From: Trametopsis cervina
Taxonomy: Eukaryota; Basidiomycota; Agaricomycetes; Polyporales; Irpicaceae
Direction of reading: 5' to 3'
Length of the DNA: 64,000 nt
NCBI GenBank assembly: GCA_022385755.1
Contig: MU278352.1
Location: forward strand, 1,116,001 to 1,180,000
The first letter of the stretch is position 1, and each line of letters begins with the position of its first letter. The translations under genes and the position numbers were made by a program. Positions 1 to 11,590 of this stretch are shown here, piece by piece. Below the pieces are notes generated by a model. That model did no database searches. It saw only the letters and a list, made by a program, of their open reading frames with translations, and was not told the DNA's origin.

Positions 1-2349
1 GAGCAATAGCAGATTTCTGTTGGAAGACATGGCCAACTCTGAGGTACGCCGTCCAAACGATACGTTCTTCATATGATGATTGACCAAAAATGCCCAGACT
101 ACTGCTTATGATCATAGGCTATACATGGCTACTGACAGTGCCTTCTTCACTACATGGTCAGCGTACATACATAGATGAGAACGCTCTCCAGCCAGGACAG
201 GTAAGCAGCCCAGTGCCCTCCGTGTCGTTATGCATAACACAGATTTAGGTCAACACCTACTGGTCTTGGACAGATGTTAAACGTGCAGACCGATACCTTG
301 ATGAACTGGAAGCTTTAGGGCGTCGTAACGCTTCAAGTCACGAGTAAGGTTAACAGGTGTTCAATGTCTGTCTCATGGTATCTGATCACTGTAAGATAGG
401 TATGCCACATTCGTTTCCACAGAGTTTCTCAAACTCGGAATTCCTTCGTCTACCCAGAAATACAGTTTCACGGCGTCGTCCGAAGTGAGTTTACTTTGTT
501 CTTTTGTAGAACCGGCTTGACAGCTCTAGTGCAGACATTGAATGGCACGAATGCGTACGCTGTGCTCTCAGCCCCTCGTGCATCAGGTGCAGAGGCCATG
601 ATCATTAGCGCATCCCGAATAAGTCGTATAGGGGAAGGGGATGGAACCCTCAACCTAAGAGGAATTTCAACTGTGCTAGCCCTCGCATCCTTCTTGAAAG
701 GTCTCGCCTCTTTGACCTCTTCGAGATATGATTTGCTTATATCTGGACAGGATACTCATTATGGGCAAAGGACCTCATCTTTGTCGTAAGTGACGGCTAT
801 TTGGAGGGCATGCAAGCCTGGATTACGTCGTATCATGGAGTCACCCAGTCCAGTAAGGAGCGTGATATAGAAGACTGAGGAGCTGAACTGAAATGCTTAT
901 AGATCTTGTCGCTGAGCCTCTACTTCTGTCTTCAGGGTCCATCTGGACGGCATTGAACATCGACTATCCAGGACATTCGTTCTCTCATCTCGGTGTATTC
1001 TTCGGTAAGTTCTCTTCCTGATTCTTCTTTTCAGTGTTCATATGAAAACTGACCCTTGTAGAGGGTCTGAATGGACGTCTACCGAATCAGGATCTAATCA
1101 ACTCGTTCCAGGTCATTGCGCGGCACACGGGTGGAGTGCCCGTTACTGTTTACGACCATTATGAACGTGGGGAGTACCCGGACAAAGACTTGCAAGACAT
1201 ACCGTGGTGGATACCAGCCTTCGCAAGAAGGACAGAAGCAGCGAAGGAGTATGCATATCGTAGCAAGAATATTCTGCGGCATATCGGCTATCAAGCCCGT
1301 GGCAGAGCGAGTGGGGTTCATGGATTAATGCACCAGTATGTTTCTTCGCATGGGAATCCACGAAACGACCTGACCCCTCGGGTTCCCAAGATTCAGAATT
1401 GACGCTATCACATTCTTTGCGATCCCAGCTCATGGGCCCCATGGTTTCCACGCCATAGGACGGTGAGGCGGTGCTTTATGTAATTTCCTGGGACGAAACT
1501 CATTTATCCTCCGAATAGTGTCGTGGAATCGACGCTGCGGACGACGAATAACCTTTTAGAGCGTCTTCACGCCTCGTTCTTCTTCTACCTGCTGGTGGGC
1601 ACGACTACGTTCATGAAGATAGGCAGTTACCTTCCTGGCGCTGTTCTTGTGAGCACAGCCATGCTCTTCAGCGGCTTAGGAGAGTGGGTCAGGGGGCGAT
1701 GGGTTCTGGTCCCAGAAGCTCCTACTGACAAGGACCTAGCCACGGATAACTCTGCCCTAAAGTGGACGACGCGACGACGGCCTGTTCTACCTGCTCTACT
1801 TATTGTAGCCGGAACTCATCTCACAGGAGTGCTACTCTTCTACCTAATCACAAGAGAATGGGTGACATCGAATAAAGCTGTAAGTCGTTCCCCAGTAGTC
1901 CTCATCTATCTCTCATAGTATGAACACAGGTTGCATATCCCGTTCTCGTGGCTCTTGCTTTCCAATTGCCATTAGTGCTATCTCTCATCATGGTTAGAGC
2001 GTCTTCGCCTGACGATGCCGCACCGGTACACATCATACTGAAGTCAATCAACCTCTGCCTGGCGTCCACTGTGATCTCTGTAACTTCAGTCATCAACTTT
2101 TCACTAGCTGCTACTCTAGCCGTTTTGCTGGGCGTGCCCCTGATAAAATCAGGTCCTGGACGACTGAAAAATATCAGAGCCGCAGGCTACTGCATTCTGG
2201 GCCTAGGATGGCTATTGTTCATGCCGCAAGAAGTGCAACAGGCTTTGTGGGACTGGGAAGTTCTCAGAGCATGGTTTGCGCCTTTCGTGTGCATGGTCTA
2301 CGTGCCTCTGGTAGTACAAGCAGGAATTGCTACTGTCCTGATACATTAG
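1..2349 (+). CDS. GAA1: GPI transamidase subunit GAA1 (5' partial)
   Basis: Gaa1 is a membrane subunit of the ER GPI transamidase, which replaces the C-terminal signal of proteins with a GPI anchor. The conserved start RTYIDENALQPGQ lies in an exon at about 98-200, after a hydrophobic stretch; VVSDGYLEGMQAW, HGPHGFHAIG and several C-terminal membrane segments follow, ending in GIATVLIH and a TAG stop. Exons are joined by roughly 45-60-nt introns, for example 44-97 and 201-248. The frame stays open upstream across the 44-97 intron to base 1, so the true start probably lies outside the window; an ATG at 90 is the alternative. It converges on the next gene with 45 bp between the stops. The family call is firm; individual exon edges are less certain. 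Confidence 0.93.
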
Positions 2350-2394
2350 CATTACTTAGTGTACATGGTGCTGTATGATCATTATTTATACCCA

Positions 2395-4090
2395 TCAGCC
2401 TATCTCCATATCATCAGCAGGATCGTCTCCGAACAGGTCGTCATCTTTCCCGGATTCGCTGTCTGAGTCTTCGCCGTCCCCGCCTTCCGAACCCACAACT
2501 CCTTGCCCTCCTTCCTTCTCGAGACGGCGTTTCTCTTTCATTTCGTCTCTCTGCGCCAGCTTTGTATCCAAATCTGCTTGCAGCTTCCGTAGAGCATCTT
2601 CGAAACGTCGCTGTGTCGAGTAGTTAATTCACGCATGTTACGCGCAGGATAATAGGAGAAACTTACCCTGATGAGTGGATTGGCAGAGCTGGCCACTTCA
2701 TGGTTCTTCTTGGCGACAGCAGCCTCCAGGTCTCGGATTTCTTCGTTCAGCAGCTTCTTTGCCTGTACAGCCTCATCGTCATCATCGTCTTCATCGTCTT
2801 CATCACTCTCGTCCTCCTCCTCTTCCTCATCGTCTCCTTCCCCTCCTTCGTCTTCATCTCCCAACGCCAGGTCCAATTCAGCCGCAAGATCCTCATCAAT
2901 ATCTCCATCGCCCTCATCTCCGTCCTCATCACCATCATCACCATCGTCATCCCGCTCGCCTGGGTCTCCGCCAGGAGTGGGCATGTCGCCTGCTTCGGAA
3001 CCACCGAAACCAGGAGTAGCAGCATCAAGGGTGTCTTGGCGGTCAATGAACTCAGAGTCGGATAGATCGGGATTGACGTTTTCAAGAACATCTATCAGGA
3101 ACGTGAGCCTGGGGGGTTACAAATGGCAGAACCTCGCGGGCACGCACCGTATCGCACTTGGTCCGCAAGCTCATCTGCCTCAAGGAGCCTTTCCACCTCC
3201 TGTTCCACCGTTTCAATGGTCTAAGGACTTGCTGTTAGATGCGAATGGAGTGGTATGCTGCATAACATACCCGACGGTTGACCCTCTTGCGGAATCTACG
3301 CTTTCGGACGTGGTGCAAAGGAGGTGTAATTCCATGCGGCCATATGAAGTCGTCAATGTTGAAGTTCTTCTGTTGACTTAAAGACTCCTCGTTCGGAATA
3401 GGACCGCTGAGAACCAACATCTACGCGTGCTGTATTAGTACCACGTAAAATGCGTTGTATAGACTGGGATGTAGAACCTGACATATGTCCGCCACTTTGA
3501 ACATCTGCTTGTGGTCAAGAGTCTTCTGGGACTCGATAATACATGGTAGGTCCACCAATTTTGCGGAGTATAAGTTATGGCCTATGTGAAACACCGCTCT
3601 CCTGGAATCTATGGCGTTGTGTGACAAGTTTGAACGCGCTTTCATATCTCAAAGAGCGCGACGCACCTTTGAACTTGAACCAAACGTCATTCGCGATCTC
3701 TCTTGACGCGACCATCTTTCTCAGCCTCTCGCAATCCTCGCCGGGAGGCATTCGCAGAATGAATTGCTCTTCGAACACCAAGTCTTCGTCGTCCGAATCG
3801 AGTTCACGGTCATATGGACCCAGGAATGACATCCCCGGAGCCTGCGCTGCAAGCTTTTCGCTCAGCTTGAGCTTAAGCTTCGGCTGAGGCCTGTTCCTCA
3901 TAGAAGCGTACCGCGTCCGTCTGGTATCGATATACGTCGGGTCATCGAGTTCTGCATATGAAGGTGGCGTGTGTCGTTTCCTCAAAGATGTCCGTACGCC
4001 TGCGGGTGGTGCTCGACTCGGTCCTGGCTGCGGTGTGTCCATGGTCTGCGAGAAGTCGTCGTCAACGACGATGAGGTCGTCATCATCCAT
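2395..4090 (-). CDS. TAF7: TFIID subunit TAF7 (TAFII55 family)
   Basis: TAF7 is a TFIID subunit acting in RNA polymerase II initiation in the nucleus. The protein starts MDDDDLIVVDDDF, has a basic Ser/Pro segment, then the TAFII55 core: FEEQFILRMPPGEDCERLR, DVWFKFK, then RRAVFHIGHNLYSAKLVDLP and SQKTLDHKQMFKVADICQ. A basic patch HHVRKRRFRKRVNRR follows. The C-terminal half is a very acidic Asp/Glu low-complexity region (about 2750-2980) and then a predicted coiled coil (LNEEIRDLEAAVAKKNHEV, RRFEDALRKLQADLDTKLA) ending DDMEIG. This order (core, basic patch, acidic stretch, coiled coil) matches the family. Several short introns are visible. The Ser-rich open frame on the opposite strand over the acidic part is an artefact of GAN codons. 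Confidence 0.93.
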
Positions 4091-4945
4091 TGCTGAATGC
4101 CACTACAGTAGTGGCAGCCTGAGAAGGCTCGGAGAGTGAATTGAGATGAGTTAAAGCGGTCGCTGTCACGTAGCATCACTCCATCACCCAAGTAAGGCCT
4201 TGTCACGTAAAAGTCACAGAATGATGCGCCATTCCTACAATCTTCGACGTTGTGAAGTACTTCCGTCCAACAGCCCCTGATACTCGAAGTTTGACCGGTC
4301 AGTTTGCTCGCCGGCCTGTCTTTGAAAATTTGTGCAATGCTTTTCAAATCCGGACTCAAAATCACTGATTTACGCGCAGTGTTTGTCCTACGATCCAGGT
4401 TAACACCGAGTCAATGTCGTCAATATTGTGATCGATGAGCTGGTCAGTAACTCCTCGCCAGATTAAACAGAAGACTCATAGGGATTATTACTCAGATTGA
4501 GTGAGAACGTAGTCGACCATAATCCGTTCAATAGGCGGCAGTTCCGGTTTGGTCGGCCTGTCCGCAAACCGCAAAACGGAAGTAAAAAGCAATGTAATCA
4601 TGTCTAGAATTTCGAGACCAAGGCATATCGCGTTCTTGGTGAGTACGTCGACCCCCAGGCTCAGACTGCCTCAGGCATACGTAGCTCGCTGTTGTTTACA
4701 TGCTCAAACGTTTTCAACTCGAGGCAGTCGTTAATTACTGCGATGCATGGAGCAGTAACATTCAGCCAGCACTAACGGGCACTAGCGCGATCATTCCAGG
4801 TCCAGGCACAGTCTGGCCCGCTGTGGCAGGCGGCGCGTACTTTTTCTCAGTATCCGAGACAGGAACAAGAGCTCGAATAAAACGCTCCTTGCCTTCCGAC
4901 TTTTCAGTTTGACTGCACCGTGTTCGACACCCTCTCGCTGCCAGC
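4091..4945. other. Divergent intergenic region, TAF7 / secreted protein
   Basis: About 850 bp between the TAF7 start and the start of the secreted-protein gene. Only short, mutually overlapping open frames occur, with no recognisable motif. It should hold both promoters. I see no convincing TATA element, tRNA or repeat. Confidence 0.5.
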
Positions 4946-6108
4946 ATGAAGCTCAGCACAGTCGCTCTTTTCTCCCTGTCCCTCGCGCCAGTCGTTCTTT
5001 CCCTGGCCTTGACTAACCCAGAGGCACGATGGTCGAACGCCAAACGCATGGCAAACGGTGCGTGTTTAACATAGCTTCACCTGGTGCAACACCAAGTAGT
5101 GCGTTCGTACTCAAGTGTTACTTTCCCCCCGCAGGTCTGCCGCCACTTGCTCCCCGTAGGTTGTACAACGCCAATGTGGCCCGCCAAGCTGTCGCATCCC
5201 CTACGAGCAGCAGTGATACTGCGGCCTCCAGCTCTACGGCTGCGAGCACACCCCCTCTGCCCACAGCCGCAAGCGTGCAGGCATTCGTTGTGAACACCGT
5301 CACTGGAAGCTCCACCGTTCAGCCCTTTCGCCGTCGCCAGACTGTTGGCAGCTCCGCCGGTTGGCTCACACAGGTTGCCCAGCTCGTCCCTACGAACAGG
5401 AACGTGCGTTTCAGTCTCACGACGGACCCTGAAGTTGCGGTTGGCGTGTACCCTGTACGTTTTTACGACTCATGTCTGTTATCCTGAGCTCATCAGCTGT
5501 GTAATAGACGGACTACCAGCAGCCTTCAGCCAGCCAGCCGATTTCCGAGTTTATTTGCCTCAGCAACGGCCACTCCATTGACCAAACGCGCACCCAGCCC
5601 ATCACTCTCTCTCCAAGCACTGGAGATTACCTTTACCTCGCAGACTGCGGCAGCGATCTTGACCGTACGGCTCTCCTTTCCTAATCTGATATGCCGTGAT
5701 AACTGATCTCTTCCTTTCGCCTACAAATAGAACCCGCCGGCTCGCCCGCGACACACAACCCCGCAGCCGTCGAGCCTGAGTACTACGGCGAGACGCGCGT
5801 TTGGCAGATCGATCCCACCACCGGCCAGGTCACCTTCCACTACGTCAACCCCGACGGTTCCGTCGCAGCAGGTCAGATCCCCGTCACGTTCGGCTGCCCC
5901 GACTTTGGCACCCCGTCAAGCACTGCTGTGTTCGTTACAAGCAACATCCAGGCGTTCCGCGACGAGTTTGTGCAGAGGTTGTTCCCTGGCAGCGTCGCGG
6001 ACCCCGATGCATGCTTTGCGAACGAGATTGTGAGTATTGCCCTTCCTGTGCCTGAAGGTCTTGAGCTAATGAGTCTTGCTTCAGGCCTTGTTCTACAGTA
6101 CGTCGTAG
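4946..6108 (+). CDS. Small secreted protein of unknown function
   Basis: The start MKLSTVALFSLSLAPVVLSL is a clear signal peptide, followed by a short pro-like segment and a Ser/Thr/Ala-rich stretch with dibasic sites (RR). Five exons can be followed: the intron after codon 37 ends in a pyrimidine tract and CCCCGCAG, and others lie near 5457-5511, 5665-5731 and 6030-6084. The mature part contains CLSNGHSID, LYLADCGSD, FHYVNPDGSVAAGQ and FGCPDF, with several cysteines that could form disulfides, and ends ALFYSTS before TAG. Length is about 270 residues. It resembles lineage-specific secreted proteins common in wood-decay and mycorrhizal basidiomycetes, but I recognise no catalytic domain, so no function is given. 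Confidence 0.8.
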
Positions 6109-6734
6109 ATGGCCACGCTATGATACGTACTGCAAGACTATAGACGTTATTACGGACGGGCTGCATATTCTACTCATTACTAGATTCTCACTCTCTACGG
6201 ACAATGGTTGTATGTGACTTTGCGAACTTTCTACTAACTCAGTAGCATATCTAATTTGTTCATGTTCACTACACACTACCTATTCATCGGCTTCAGGTTT
6301 ATTTCTGCGATAAATAGGCGCAGGGCGCTTGGGCCCGTGCAGGAAGGAAGACACCGTTCCGTGTAGAATGCCTGGAAAGGCATCGGGAAGAATAGTTCAG
6401 TCATCGAGTTGTGGTCGCAGGATCTGCGTGATTGGACTGCGAAAGGCCCATCTTTGGAGATATTGCGGTTCCTGAACTCCTCCCGCACTGGCCTCGTAGG
6501 CTCGGGTTTAATTGTGCTCCGACATCCGCGTCCAGACTGTAGCCCGAGATGTCAATGAATGCTGGCATCCTCGTGCCGTGTCGCGGCGATATTCATAAGC
6601 CAGTCAGATTTCAGGTGTACTATATGATGTTTGACCCCTATATACAACTTGTATTACGATCCTAAAATGCACCGAGGGAGTGGAAATTGCGCAGTAAATA
6701 CTTGACTTGAAAGGTGAGATGATGAAGCAATGTG
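6109..6734. other. Intergenic region between convergent genes
   Basis: About 625 bp holding the 3' flanks of the secreted-protein gene (plus) and the mannosidase gene (minus). No supported gene, repeat or RNA is seen. Confidence 0.5.
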
Positions 6735-8990
6735 TTAATGAATGCCGAAATGTGTCTTTTCCCAATCAGACCACGTAAAGATGGGTATTGGATGGGCTTC
6801 TGTGTTGAACACCCATTTGTCAAGAGGTATCAGCTCCTTGTCGTTGAACAGGAGGTATGCATATTTGAGTCTGCCATACAAACATATCTGGTTAGCAACA
6901 TGTGGGGGACTGATATAGGCTGAGCTTACGTTTCGGCAAAGAAGAAGCTGGAGATAAGTGGGAGAGAGTAAGCTATCGATAATCCAGTAATTACCAGAAG
7001 AACACGCACCTAGGCAGGTCGTCCTCGTGTTTGGGAGGTGCAACTCGGACGTCTCTGACTGAGGCATATGCAGAGTCAACCTTAGCATACTTCTCAATAG
7101 CCTCAAAGAGTGCCCATCCACGATCTCTCCATTTCGAATCCCCCGTCGTTCTCCACATGAGGTAGAAGCTTTCAATAGTCTGCAGGAAATGACGGCTGAG
7201 TCCTGACTACTAAAGGCTGACACATCGCTTACCTCAGGACGCAACAGGTAACGAGAATCCGCAACCCTGTACTCGGTAGCACCTCCAGGTTCCACTGGCG
7301 TTGCATTTTTCACGCCGGGAACATCATCCTTCTTTCCCTGCGCTTCCCACACGGCCAACTCATCCACCCACTTCTTCCCACCTTGGTCAAATCTCACCGA
7401 CTCTGGACCGAGGCCTGTTGCAGTGTCGGCGTATGTGATCCAACATGTGTGTGCCAGCCCTTCCGCAGCCCAAGCATGCCGCGGGTCGACGTTGGGGATG
7501 GTGACTGAACCGAGCGCGAACAAGCCAGCTAGGAAGCATGAAAGATGCTGGAAATCGTGTATGGGATCCAGAGCGGGTCGGGTCACGTCTGTTACGTAGA
7601 GTAGCTTTCGCGTGTGTGATATGTAGAGCATGTGTTCGATGATAGCGTCTGCAGACTTGAGGTCTGTACACAAGGTCTGAGCTGTGAGCGTTTGCTGAAC
7701 AGACAGTGGTACTTACACATGTCAAGGAAACGTCTCTCTGTTTTCCCCGTCATGAGCCATTCCTTCAAGAGATACTCATATGCGCTATCTGCTTGTGCTC
7801 CGACGGAGAATTGGTAGGCCGTCGGCGAACCGTCTTGAATGAGGTAGTGCAGAGGGAACAGGCCACCGTGCTCGGTGTGGTACGTGAGGAACGTCGTGAG
7901 ATGGTCTACCTGATTTCAGACACGAAGTGCTGTCAGGTGCGATTCTCTGGGGTCTACGAACCGACTCACAGCCTTGACGTATTCAGCTCTTCCGGTCAGA
8001 TGCGCCAAGTAGCGGAACTCCATCTGACAACTGGTGAATTCTGATAGAATAGCCGAAGAGCCCATCCAGCCCATACGCGGGGTCCCTCTGTTGGTTGAAG
8101 GTTCGGTATAACGTGCACTATAGCTGTGTGTAATGCATACGGAGGACTCACGTGGTCAAGTCAAGACCGAAGCTTGGCAAGCCGGTAGTTGTGTTGAAGA
8201 TTGGCATGAGTAGCATGCCAAGCTCGTCTGCATGTGTGAGATATATTGTGTTATCTGTCAATGCGTATGCCGAAAGCAGTCCTCCGAGATAGCGAATAAC
8301 TGTTTCGAAGAATTGAACCATTGGTGTCTATAGGATATCAGCCTCACGGGTATATCGGAAAACTGAGGTGTGACCCACTTCGCCCAGACGAAGCTGGGAC
8401 ACATGGTGGACCGAGCGTTCTACAAGGTCGTCGAAGTCCATGAGGATCATAGTGTCGATGCTATCTAACATCGAAGCACCCCATCCGTTAAGACTGAGAA
8501 GAGGTTTAGAAGCATTAATGCAAACAATGGGCTGGCATACGCACTTGTCTTGCCATAGGCCCGAGAGTGGTCTCAACTCATCATGCGGAAATGCGGTCTG
8601 CTCGTACGCCAGATAAGAGGACCGGAACGCGGATTTGACTGCTTCGGCGCGCGTATGCCATAGGCCCGCTTCGGTTTTTGTCGGCGAACCTTGCCCGGGG
8701 CCAGCTACGGGATTATTGTGCTGAGGAGTAGTTTCAGGACGGACATGTTGAGGAGCGGTTGGTGAATGGTGGTGACCAGGGACAATTTCCCAGGTCTCGT
8801 GAGCAGGGCCATGATGGTGTGCATGTGGCGGGAACGCGGAGTCCGCAAAGTGGAGGTAGATGAAAAGGATACAGATGCTTGTCAGGACGAAAACACCATA
8901 CCGCGACCTGCGCGATGACAGATACTTCAGCGAATATCGTCTCGGGACATCTGTGTCGAAAGGTGCGGGCAGTAGACTCGTTTGTCGCAT
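6735..8990 (-). CDS. Class I alpha-1,2-mannosidase, glycoside hydrolase family 47
   Basis: GH47 enzymes trim alpha-1,2-linked mannose from N-glycans in the ER and Golgi, in quality control and glycan maturation. The protein is a type II membrane protein: a short basic cytosolic tail, one anchor (YGVFVLTSICILFIYLHFA, about residues 32-50), then a His/Pro-rich stem. The catalytic domain shows NGWGASMLDSIDTMILM, the usual GH47 segment with acidic residues, then RYLLRPE and, at the end, FNTEAHPIPIF, the conserved C-terminal Thr-Glu-Ala-His motif. The reading frame is broken by many short introns, so internal exon edges are approximate. The start at 8990 is chosen because it supplies the membrane anchor. 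ER mannosidase I, Golgi mannosidase I and EDEM-like members cannot be separated by eye; the presence of an anchor favours a processing enzyme. Confidence 0.92.
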
Positions 8991-10154
8991 CGGGCCCTCC
9001 TAGTTACAGAGGTCTGAGCGTTTGCTGAAACGACCTGGGGTGGGGGTAAGATCAAGAGACAAGGTGGTGGCAGCGAGCTCGAGACAGCTCGTGTGCGAGC
9101 GGAGAGATATATAGCAGAGGCTCAGATATCGGAATGAGTGTTAACGTGTCCAACAGAGAGGACATATGACCGGTCGGAAGACACAGTCCTTCTGCTACGA
9201 TGTGTGATTATCCGACAACAACGAAAATGAATGCTTGGTCATACCTTATATGTATGGGCAGTGCAGCCGAGCAATCTCCAAACGAGAGAGCCCTTACGAC
9301 CACAACAAGGATCAGAGATGTCCTAGCGCGACGCCTGGCAATGCCAAGCCCTTCCTCGTGCCGGCCCGCTGCCGACCTGCCTAAACCGGCAAACCTACCG
9401 ACATTGCACTTTCGCTGAATGGACTCCTTGAACATGAACGTTAAAATTCGGCCGACGGAGAGCGTTTGGTGTGCCGCGGTAGGCGTTGCAACCTCATGGC
9501 TCATTGCCTGCGGGATATGTAAGCAGAGAATTCAGTTTGTGTTCAATGCAGTCGAGAAAAGGTGATGTAGTGACAGATGGCGGCCGCTTCGGCATGTAGT
9601 AAGACTGAATCTTTGTTCTTTTACAACAAATGAAGCGAGAGCACATGCTGAGACAGAAGCATCTTGGAACCCTTGAACACGTTCTCAACGACTGTACACG
9701 GCATAGAAGTGTGCAGCTCACTAGGGATAGCATCGACGGAGAGATGGTAAGCCAGGTGATATCCCGGAATCACGGTGCAGCGGACCACATCAGGTGATAG
9801 AGAACGGGAGGATTATCAAAGGATGCCTGATAGATTTCCAGAGACTTGTATTTCTGAGCTACCACATATCCACGGTACGCAGGTCTTACACTTGAAGCCT
9901 TTCAACCAGATTGCTTGAACTGGACTGAACCTTCGTGACTGTCAATGAGCGCTCAAAAGTTCCAGATTGGCCATAAGGAACGATCTGTGTACCGGGAACT
10001 CGGCGCCGGGCTGTTCCGTTTCGTGAGCTCAACAGCGGCTCAGGCTGCAGCCATTTGACTGTCACCGTCACCGCGCATTCACAAGTGCTTTGGAACACCG
10101 GATGGTCAGACTGCCTTGAATAAGCACCACTCTGATCAACCCAATTTGGTCCCC
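8991..10154. other. Divergent intergenic region, GH47 / SAM37
   Basis: About 1.16 kb between two divergent starts. It contains only short overlapping open frames without recognisable motifs, plus a TATA-like stretch listed separately. A 114-codon minus-strand frame (9886-10230) overlaps the first SAM37 exon and is treated as its shadow. Confidence 0.45.
9106..9115 (-). promoter_or_regulatory. Possible TATA element of the GH47 gene
   Basis: A TATATA run (within GAGATATATAGCAG on the plus strand) lies about 120 bp upstream of the mannosidase start codon, a plausible distance for a fungal TATA box with a short 5' leader. Position and composition are the only evidence. Confidence 0.3.
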
Positions 10155-11590
10155 ATGTCTCAAAACCCACTACCCGTTTTGCACGTGTGGCCCAAAACCG
10201 AGTCTTCCGTGTCGACGCCGGATCCGCCATGTGTTGCAGCTCTCCTATACCTTCAAATATACACCCCTGGACAGTTCACAGTACAATACTGTACCAACCC
10301 TGACCTTTCTCCAAGTGGTGAGTAGCGGTTTAGATCATCCTCATGTATACAATGGTCCTTATTCGTCACAACTAGGCCAACTCCCCTACCTCACCCACGG
10401 ACTGCACTCGGTCGCAGGATTTCATGCAATCGTCAAATACGTTGCCCACACAATACTCCGGGATCCCTCTCAATCACTTGGCGTAGCAGAGAAAGCGCAA
10501 CAAGCGGCTCGCGTTGCGCATGTGGAGTCAAGTCTTGGGGACTTAACCGTGAGCACGAGTTTCTACTGCTCTAATGTCGATCGCCTGACGCAAGCTCCAA
10601 GATGACAGGCACATGTATATTACTCTCTCACAGCTAATTGGGTAGGCAAAACACGTCCCGCCCTCGTTTCCATACTTCCGACACCTCAGAGGTTCTATGT
10701 ACCCGAGCGCATTCGACTTTCCCACCAGCCGAGATTAGAAGCGGCGGGTCTGTGGAACATCGCCGCTCTGGAACAAGAGGAGAAATCCGAACGTGAGCGA
10801 TTCTCGTTGCGGAAGTCAGCGAAGAAGAACAAGAAGGCGGAAGAAAAAGCGAAGCTTAAGGAGACTTTGGAGAGGAACAATGTGCGTGTGATTGTCACTC
10901 ACACAGACGGAACTGTGCTCATACACTCCTTGCAATTTATCAGGTACAGGAGAAAGCGCGCACGGTTCTCAATGTATATTCAAGATTGCTGGGAAACGCG
11001 CAGTTCAATGATGCTGAAGCGTAAGTCTGCCTACGTTGCAATTGAACCTCAATGAATTTCATTGATCCCGCTTTGTCAGACCAACTATCCTTGACATAGT
11101 GCTCGCAGCCCACATATATCTTCTCAAGCAGGATCAACCTGATCCACTCATCCGAGACTTGCTCGTAAAAGAATATTCATCGCTGGTCGCCCATTGTGAC
11201 AGAGTGTATGCAGTAGCGTTCCCCGAATCTGCTCCGCCCCCTGCAGTCGTTTCGCACTCATCAGCATTTTCATTGCGCTCTCTTCTCCCCGCCTCCATTC
11301 CCAAGCCAACCGGTCCAAAATCTGCAGTGCTAGACGAACAAGCGCGAAAATTCGCTTTGATTCGTCGCGCGTTCTATGGCGGCACTTTCATCGTAGTTGG
11401 CGCGTACATTTACCATCAACGCAGTGCGTTCGTTGACCTTTGGCGCCGGCTACAGCTATTGCTTGTTGTCATCGCAGCTCAGCAGCGCGGCGAGGTTGAG
11501 ATTCAGGTCGCGAGTGAAGACGGTGACGATGAAGGTGTCGCAGACGGGGTGGACGAAGAAGACGCTGCAAAGGAAGAAGAGGCGGTTTGA
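10155..11590 (+). CDS. SAM37: Mitochondrial SAM complex subunit Sam37 / metaxin-like
   Basis: Sam37 is a subunit of the sorting and assembly machinery that inserts beta-barrel proteins into the mitochondrial outer membrane. The start MSQNPLPVLHVWPK is typical of the family. The Sam37 N-terminal domain (thioredoxin/GST-like) continues QYCTNPDLSPSG, then after an intron QLPYLTHGLHSVAGFHAIV. The GST-C-like region carries TILDIVLAAHIYLLKQDQ. A lysine/glutamate-rich insertion (KSAKKNKKAEEKAKLKETLE) lies in the middle. Near the C-terminus YGGTFIVVGAYIYH is a candidate outer-membrane anchor, followed by an acidic tail (DGDDEGVADGVDEEDAAKEE). I count three or four introns. Sequence similarity in this family is low, but the ordered motifs make the call good. 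Confidence 0.87.

Noticed and set aside
2671..3381. Long Ser-rich plus-strand open frame with a run of serines
   Set aside because: It is the complement of the Asp/Glu-rich GAN codon stretch of TAF7, whose minus-strand frame carries the family motifs.
9886..10230. 114-codon minus-strand frame
   Set aside because: It overlaps the first SAM37 exon, which has clear family motifs on the other strand; no domain is seen.
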